A stretch of DNA of 64,000 nt, from positions 2,852,001-2,916,000 of the forward strand of contig NZ_CP080377.1 of the NCBI RefSeq assembly GCF_019443505.1, given 5' to 3'. The DNA comes from Janthinobacterium sp. PAMC25594. GTDB lineage: Bacteria; Pseudomonadota; Gammaproteobacteria; Burkholderiales; Burkholderiaceae_D. Of the stretch, positions 59,207 through 64,000 are shown in pieces (the stretch's first letter is position 1; the number at the start of each line of letters is the position of its first letter). Below the pieces are notes generated by a model. It had not been told where the DNA came from. It did no database searches and saw only the letters and a program-made list of their open reading frames with translations. The translations under genes and the position numbers were made by a program.

Positions 59207-59670
59207 CTTTAACCCCAGAAAAGACTATTATTTTTTGAAAATCCTGGATTGCCCCACTGTCCGGCTGCGCCGCACAGCAACACAAACACAACATTTCCTC
59301 TTTACGATACTGCAACTGTTACGCCGGCTGGACTGGCTGTGGTCCTGACAAGACCATTACAAAACGCCGCTCCACACATCACAACTATTCTTATCCAGAC
59401 AATAACGGCGGAAAATAGCGACCGATCCGTACGACCCAGGGCGCTAGCACCTGTGTCATTCACCCGACATGCTTACCCGGCGAACATGGCAAGCCGCGAG
59501 TGTAATTGTTAAATATTTCAAGACTGTGACACGGCGGCAAGAAGCAGGAAAATGTCGTCATTTATTCCATTGACTGTGCGTTTTCACCCTGCATCTCACC
59601 TTTATTTACTGCAAATACCCATCTTCATACGCTATCAGCCATATGAATTGTGACTTTTTAATATCACACT
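59207..59670 (-). other. long untranslated leader of the TonB receptor gene
   Basis: If promoter copy C is used, about 464 nt precede the receptor ATG. The stretch is lower in GC than the coding DNA and contains no gene I can support on either strand. I do not recognise a riboswitch core. A second, nearer promoter is possible. The rest of the gap, 59747-59942, is likewise AT-rich and without a supported gene. Confidence 0.4.
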
Positions 59671-59676
59671 CATCCC

Positions 59677-59746
59677 ACTATGCATCATCAAAAAATGGAT
59701 GACAAATACGTTTTTTTTTACATATTTATATATTTAAAGTATAAAT
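59677..59746 (-). promoter_or_regulatory. composite nucleoside-regulon promoter, copy C
   Basis: Read leftward: ATTTATA-N9-TATAAAT (59724-59746), 18 bp including a nine-A tract, TTGTCA (59700-59705), 17 bp, CATAGT (59677-59682). The small GTAT-N5-ATAC dyad seen in copies A and B is degenerate here (ATCC). It points at the large TonB receptor. Confidence 0.68.
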
Positions 59747-59942
59747 AGCATGTGGTAACTAGCAGGATTGATATCGTGCTGACAGCGTCCGGGCTTATGG
59801 CGCGAGATTATAAATGAGCAATATGTACTTGAAATTGATTCATCCATGAATTTGGATAAAGTCGTGCATCTGCCGTTAATTGTGTCGCATGGCCGCCACA
59901 AAATTAACAAAATAACAGCATGGGGAATTTGGAAGGAAAATG

Positions 59943-59967
59943 GAAAACGGCCGGAGAATCCGGCCGT
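59943..59967 (-). terminator. terminator of the adenosine deaminase transcript
   Basis: Perfect 9-bp stem ACGGCCGGA (59947-59955), GAA loop, complement (59959-59967). Read leftward it is followed by TTTTCC. It lies 33 nt past the deaminase stop. Confidence 0.82.
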
Positions 59968-59999
59968 CTTGACAGTATTAGTTGTGAACGTCGCGCAAC

Positions 60000-61487
60000 T
60001 TACGGTTTTCCGCTCTTGCCTGCCTTGTCGGCAGCGGCAATTTGCGCTTCAAAACGGGTGAAACGGGCATCGAGCGCTTTCAGCAAACGTTGCTTGTCCG
60101 CTTCGGCCAGGAAGGAATAGCGCAGGCTGTTGTATGACAGCTTTTTGATTTCCGCATAATCGGTCTTGTACTGGCTGGCAAACAGCACGTACTCATTCGA
60201 CAGGGTATTGCGCGAGACGCCCGCATCATCGGTGGAGATGACGAACGGCACGCCATATTTGCGGTACAGGGTGATCGGATGGGCCTGTCCCTTGATACCG
60301 AGTATGTAATCGTTGCTGGTCAGGTTCACTTCCACGGGAATATTGCGTTCGCGCATCTTCTGCATGGTCGCCAGCGCATTGTGCTCGTAGGCGATATCCA
60401 TGCCATGGCCAATCCGGTCCGCGCCGGCCACACCGACGGCTTCGGCGATATGGAAAGCCATGCCTTCCGGCGGCACCATGCCCAGCGCCAGCTCACCCGC
60501 ATGCAGGGCGATCTTGACGTTCGGATATTTTGCCTTGAGGAACTTGAACATTTCCATGTGCAGGCTGTAGTCGCGCATGGACACGTTCACGCTTTCCTGG
60601 CCCACGATGTTCACGCCCACCAGCAGTGGATTCAGGCTGGCTGCCTTGAACGCGGCCACCATCGAGGAAAAAACTTGCGATGGCGACAGGAAACGCAGTA
60701 CATACGCCTGGTAACGCATGGTGAAGTTCGCATCGTCGATGCCGGCGCTGCTGGCGTTCACGTTATCGTTATAGGCGGTGATGCTTTTCTGGAAGCTGGC
60801 ATCCTGTTCCAGGCTGCTTGTCCACTTGGCCAGCACGGCTTGCAGGGCTGCTGGCGGCAAACCCGGCGCCAGCACTTGCTGGTCGAACTGCGCGTTTTGT
60901 ACGAACGGCGACAGTTCGAAAATCGTCTCGATGTAGCTGAGGTTTTCCGCGATGGCGCGCTGCTTCAGGGTGTTCAGGCCATCGGCCGTGTTGCTCGATG
61001 CCACGGGACCGAAGTAGCCGAAGGTATCAAAGAAGGTACGGTCCGGCGGCGTCTGGATGGCGCCGTGGTTATAAAAATCCTTGGTCGACCAGCGCTGCAG
61101 CAATTCCGCATACAGGCCCGCGTCGGCGAACACTTCCGTGGACGACAGGCAGCCACGCTGCGCGGCCGGCTTGGCGCGCTCGGCCGCCACGACGTCCTTG
61201 TTGCTTTCGATGCGGTAGGTTGTCTTGTTGACGCAATAGTTTTCCTTGTCGACCCAGTCAAGGAATTGCTCGGCGTAAATGGCGCCCGAGTAATGGTGAT
61301 GCAAATCGCCGCCCTTGGGCATCATGGAAAAGAACAGGCTCAACTCGGCTGTCTTCGGCTGCGCGCCGGTAACCAGGGCGGCAAAATGACGCGCGGTGGC
61401 CGCTTCGTTGGAAGACGGGGTGGCCTGCGCCGTTCCGGTCAATGCCAGCGCGGCGCCAAGCGCCAGGCCAGTGAGTTTCTTGTGCAT
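60000..61487 (-). CDS. exported adenosine deaminase (ADGF-like)
   Basis: 495-aa adenosine deaminase with a clear signal peptide MHKKLTGLALGAALALTGTA followed by QA and cleavage near residue 22, so it acts in the periplasm or outside. Zinc and catalytic motifs: GGDLHHHYSGAIY (about residue 60), KIALHAGELALG (His and Glu), RIGHGMDIA, and VISTDDAGVSR. Longer than cytosolic Add (about 340 aa), like secreted ADGF/CECR1-type enzymes. Converts (deoxy)adenosine to (deoxy)inosine before uptake. Upstream of guaD/xdh on the same strand, 43 nt from guaD. Confidence 0.9.
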   Translation of the reverse strand: MHKKLTGLALGAALALTGTAQATPSSNEAATARHFAALVTGAQPKTAELSLFFSMMPKGGDLHHHYSGAIYAEQFLDWVDKENYCVNKTTYRIESNKDVVAAERAKPAAQRGCLSSTEVFADAGLYAELLQRWSTKDFYNHGAIQTPPDRTFFDTFGYFGPVASSNTADGLNTLKQRAIAENLSYIETIFELSPFVQNAQFDQQVLAPGLPPAALQAVLAKWTSSLEQDASFQKSITAYNDNVNASSAGIDDANFTMRYQAYVLRFLSPSQVFSSMVAAFKAASLNPLLVGVNIVGQESVNVSMRDYSLHMEMFKFLKAKYPNVKIALHAGELALGMVPPEGMAFHIAEAVGVAGADRIGHGMDIAYEHNALATMQKMRERNIPVEVNLTSNDYILGIKGQAHPITLYRKYGVPFVISTDDAGVSRNTLSNEYVLFASQYKTDYAEIKKLSYNSLRYSFLAEADKQRLLKALDARFTRFEAQIAAADKAGKSGKP

Positions 61488-61530
61488 TCGCGTTCTCGCT
61501 CAGGATAATTCGTGTTGAACAACGGGTAGG

Positions 61531-62847
61531 TCAGCCCTGCCCCCGCACATGCACGCATTGCCCGCCTGAATAGGTGGCGGCCACGGCGCGGTCGTCGCCC
61601 AGCAGCGCAAAGGCAAACAGCAATTCCTCCAGGCTTTGACAGCCGGCCGTGCGGCGCTCCAGCAGCGGCGTCGATTGCTTGTCGAGCACAATAAAATCCG
61701 CTTCCGTGCCTGCCGCGAAATTGCCCAAAGTGCCTTCCAGTTGCATGGCCCGCGCCGCACCCAAAGTTGCCAGGTAAAACATGCGCAAGGCGGGCAGATA
61801 GCTGCCTTTCAAGCGTGCTACTTTATAGGCTTCGTTCATGGTTTGCAACATCGAGAACGAGGTGCCGCCACCCACATCGGTGGCCAGCGACAGCAGCACT
61901 TTCGCCGCGTCGGCCCGCTCGAAATCGAACAGGCCGCTACCGAGGAACAAGTTGGAGGTGGGGCAAATGGCGGCCGCCGAGGATGTTTCCGCCATGCGCG
62001 CACGGTCGCGCTCATCGAGCCAGATGCAATGGCCGAACATGGCGCGCGGGCGCAGCATGCCGTACTGGTCATACACATCGAGGTAGCTGCGCGCCTGCGG
62101 GTGCAGTTCGCGCACCCAGCGGCATTCATCCTCGTTTTCCGACACGTGCGTCTGCAGATACGTATCCGGATAGGCGCGCGCCAGTTCGCCCGCCAGGTGC
62201 ATCTGTTCATTGGTCGATGTCGGCACGAAACGGGGCGTGATCGCATACAGCGAGCGGCCGTGCTTGTGCCAGCGCCGGATCAGCTCTTCGCTTTCGCGCG
62301 CGCCCGACTCGGCCGTGTCGCGCAGGAACTCGGGGCAATTGCGATCCATCATGACCTTGCCCGCCACCATGCGCAAGCCGCGCGCCTCGCTGGCGCCAAA
62401 GAAGGCGTCGACCGATTGCGGATGCACGCTGCCATACACCATGGCCGTGGTGGTGCCGCAGCGCAGCAGTTCATCAAGGAAAAACTCGGCGACATCGCGC
62501 GCATGCACAGGGTCTTCAAATGCGCGCTCGGTGGGGAAGGTATACGTCTCCAGCCACGGCAGCAAGCCCGGTGCGGGCGAGGCGATCATTTCCGTCTGCG
62601 GGAAGTGCAGATGCGTATCGATGAAGCCGGGCACGATCAGCTTGCCCCGGTAGTCGACGATCTCGGTGCCGGGCGGCAAAGTCGCTTGCAGCTGTGCGTA
62701 ATCGCCAGCCGCCACGATTTTCCCATCGACCACGATCAGCAAGCCATCGGCATGCCAGGCGTGCGCCTCCTCGGTGACAGCGGGATCGGCGTGGAAGTGC
62801 AGCAAGCTGGCACGGTAAGCTTGCAATGTGGCAGGAACAATCGGCAT
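61531..62847 (-). CDS. guaD: guanine deaminase
   Basis: 438-aa amidohydrolase converting guanine to xanthine and ammonia. Zinc motif GFIDTHLHFPQTEMIASPAPG (about residue 75) with PWLETYTFPTERAFEDP is diagnostic of GuaD; later LQTHVSENEDE, FGHCIWLDE and SLATDVGGGTSFSML carry the remaining ligands. Nine nt downstream of xdhC, so part of an xdhAB-xdhC-guaD transcript. Confidence 0.95.
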   Translation of the reverse strand: MPIVPATLQAYRASLLHFHADPAVTEEAHAWHADGLLIVVDGKIVAAGDYAQLQATLPPGTEIVDYRGKLIVPGFIDTHLHFPQTEMIASPAPGLLPWLETYTFPTERAFEDPVHARDVAEFFLDELLRCGTTTAMVYGSVHPQSVDAFFGASEARGLRMVAGKVMMDRNCPEFLRDTAESGARESEELIRRWHKHGRSLYAITPRFVPTSTNEQMHLAGELARAYPDTYLQTHVSENEDECRWVRELHPQARSYLDVYDQYGMLRPRAMFGHCIWLDERDRARMAETSSAAAICPTSNLFLGSGLFDFERADAAKVLLSLATDVGGGTSFSMLQTMNEAYKVARLKGSYLPALRMFYLATLGAARAMQLEGTLGNFAAGTEADFIVLDKQSTPLLERRTAGCQSLEELLFAFALLGDDRAVAATYSGGQCVHVRGQG

Positions 62848-62856
62848 GACTTCTTT

Positions 62857-63924
62857 CTATAACGGGTGAATGGCGGCGCGTGTCGGGCGGCGCGGTGGCG
62901 CGCTGGCAGAGGCCAGCCGCAGCGGTGCGGCCAGGGCCGCGCTGGCGGCTTGCTCCCACACCATCAGTAATTGACAGGCAACGGAAGCGGCGATCACGGC
63001 CGGCGCCTTGTTGCGGATGCCGGGCATGCCGATCGGGCACACCATGGCGGCAATGCGCTGGTCCGGCACGCCGCGCGCCTGCAGGCGGTGCTCGAATTGC
63101 TTGCGTTTCGTTTGCGAACCGATCAGTCCGAACCAGCCCACATCCTCGCGCGCCATGATGGCTTGCGTCAGGCGTTGATCGAGTGCATGACTATGCGTCA
63201 TGACGAGAAAACTGCCGCCCGGCGGCGCCATGGCGACAAATTCCTCGGGCGTATCGGTGGCGGCGATGCGCACATTATCTGGCATTTGTAGGGGAAACAT
63301 GTCTTCGCGTTCATCGACCCAGGTGATAGTGCAGGGCAAATGGGCCAGCGCGCGCACGATGGCCGCGCCCACATGGCCGGCGCCAAACAGGGTCAGGTGC
63401 GCGCGCGGCGCCAGGCAGGGGTCGACCAGCCAGCGCCGCCCTTCACTCCCCTGCGCGACATGGGTTGCGCGCTCGCGTGAAAACGTGTCGGGCGCCTGGC
63501 TTGGCGTGCCGGCAATCAAGCTACCGGCGGTATCGAACAGCGCCGACGCGCTCTCGCCATCGAGCGCCGTTACCTTCCAGCTGTCTTGCTGGCGCCGTTC
63601 GCGCAAGGCGGCCAGCAATGTTTTCAGGCTGGCATCGACATACTCAAACGCCAGGTGGACGACGCCGCCGCAGCATTGTCCCAGGCTGGGGCCCAGTGCA
63701 AAACGCTCGAGCCGCGTATGCGTGTCTGCTGTCGCCAGCATGGTCTTGGCGATTTCCACGGCGCGCAATTCCAGGTGACCGCCGCCGATGGTGTCGACCT
63801 GGTCATCGAGGGTGACGCGCATCTTCGCGCCCGCCTCGCGCGGCCCGGAACCTTCCACCAGGGCGACCGTCACCAGCACGGATGCCTGCGTGTCATTCTC
63901 GATCGCTGCCAGCCAGTCGCTCAT
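62857..63924 (-). CDS. xdhC: xanthine dehydrogenase accessory protein XdhC
   Basis: 355-aa XdhC/CoxI family chaperone that inserts sulfurated molybdenum cofactor into xanthine dehydrogenase. N-terminal VTLVALVEGSGPREAGAKM-like region (VTVALVEGSGPREAGAKM), cysteine motif SLGQCCGGVVHLAFE near residue 85, and a Rossmann-like C-terminal domain (LTLFGAGHVGAAIVRALAHL; IGSQTKRKQFEHRL). AGGAG precedes the ATG, overlapping the end of xdhB. Confidence 0.93.
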   Translation of the reverse strand: MSDWLAAIENDTQASVLVTVALVEGSGPREAGAKMRVTLDDQVDTIGGGHLELRAVEIAKTMLATADTHTRLERFALGPSLGQCCGGVVHLAFEYVDASLKTLLAALRERRQQDSWKVTALDGESASALFDTAGSLIAGTPSQAPDTFSRERATHVAQGSEGRRWLVDPCLAPRAHLTLFGAGHVGAAIVRALAHLPCTITWVDEREDMFPLQMPDNVRIAATDTPEEFVAMAPPGGSFLVMTHSHALDQRLTQAIMAREDVGWFGLIGSQTKRKQFEHRLQARGVPDQRIAAMVCPIGMPGIRNKAPAVIAASVACQLLMVWEQAASAALAAPLRLASASAPPRRPTRAAIHPL

Positions 63925-63933
63925 CGTCTGCTC

Positions 63934-64000
63934 CTATGCGCCGGCATGCGCCGCTTGCACGGCCATGACCGCCTTGAGGATTTCCTCGCTGGTGGCGGGC
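63934..64000 (-). CDS. xdhB: C-terminal fragment of a probable xanthine dehydrogenase large subunit (XdhB)
   Basis: The last 21 codons before TAG (63934-63936) read PATSEEILKAVMAVQAAHAG plus A, matching the C-terminus expected of the molybdopterin subunit; the gene continues beyond the window. Its stop is 9 nt before xdhC. Identity rests mainly on this context plus the short PAT-S-E-ILKAV similarity. Confidence 0.65.
   Translation of the reverse strand, partial: PATSEEILKAVMAVQAAHAGA

Noticed and set aside
59249..60061. Short plus-strand frames (about 70-90 codons) in the gap between the TonB receptor and adenosine deaminase genes
   Set aside because: No ribosome site, no similarity, and they overlap promoter or terminator structures or the deaminase coding end.

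Overview
The window looks like a chromosomal segment of a GC-rich betaproteobacterium, most likely Oxalobacteraceae (Janthinobacterium/Massilia/Duganella-like). This rests on the gene complement, Shine-Dalgarno-led and tightly packed genes, Burkholderiales-type protein families and recurrent intergenic palindromes; no rRNA or marker gene is present to settle the genus. I see no tRNA, rRNA, CRISPR array, prophage or insertion sequence.

Layout. 1-2408: catechol ortho-cleavage genes catB-catC with a divergent LysR regulator (catR-like) and a good CatR/CatM-type operator. 2415-6812: a small Cys-pair protein, then DUF2946 protein / TonB receptor / PepSY membrane protein (metal acquisition). 6860-10417: pqiABC envelope lipid-transport genes. 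10508-17286: urate catabolism (puuD, an M20 hydrolase, an amidase, a LysR regulator, and a UraD-allantoate amidohydrolase fusion). 17309-29548: a complete reductive pyrimidine route (beta-ureidopropionase, dihydropyrimidinase, NCS1 permease, PreA, PreT, malonate-semialdehyde dehydrogenase, beta-alanine aminotransferase) with a divergent MocR regulator and a RutR-like TetR regulator. 29640-32320: small envelope proteins, a VOC protein and an M19 dipeptidase. 32317-41055: nucleoside salvage/catabolism (two deaminases, deoA, a double-domain ALDH, deoC, deoB, purine nucleoside phosphorylase). 41423-43513: pseudouridine kinase and glycosidase. 43592-49636: a LysR regulator and a BMP-type nucleoside ABC transporter. 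49778-51574: a Nudix fusion protein and a DeoR regulator. 51611-59206: exported S1/P1 nuclease, exported PLD-like protein, 5'-nucleotidase lipoprotein and a very large TonB receptor. 60000-64000: exported adenosine deaminase, guanine deaminase, XdhC and the tail of XdhB.

Read together, about 50 kb forms one nucleic-acid consumption programme: secreted nuclease and phosphatase make nucleosides, a TonB receptor and an ABC transporter bring substrates in, Deo/Cdd/PNP/Psu enzymes split nucleosides, and purine (guanine to xanthine to urate to allantoate) and pyrimidine (uracil/thymine to beta-alanine and on to malonate semialdehyde) branches recover carbon and nitrogen. HIU hydrolase and allantoinase are not in the window.

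The most interesting unexplained signal is a composite promoter found three times, always pointing into this programme: upstream of the purine nucleoside phosphorylase/deo genes, the nucleoside ABC transporter, and the large TonB receptor. Each copy has an inverted repeat ATTTATA-N9-TATAAAT, exactly 18 bp, a TTGNCA box, 17-18 bp, and CATAGT. The dyad lies near -65 and contains T-N11-A, as expected for a LysR-type activator; the LysR gene at 43592-44494, adjacent to one copy, is the natural candidate.
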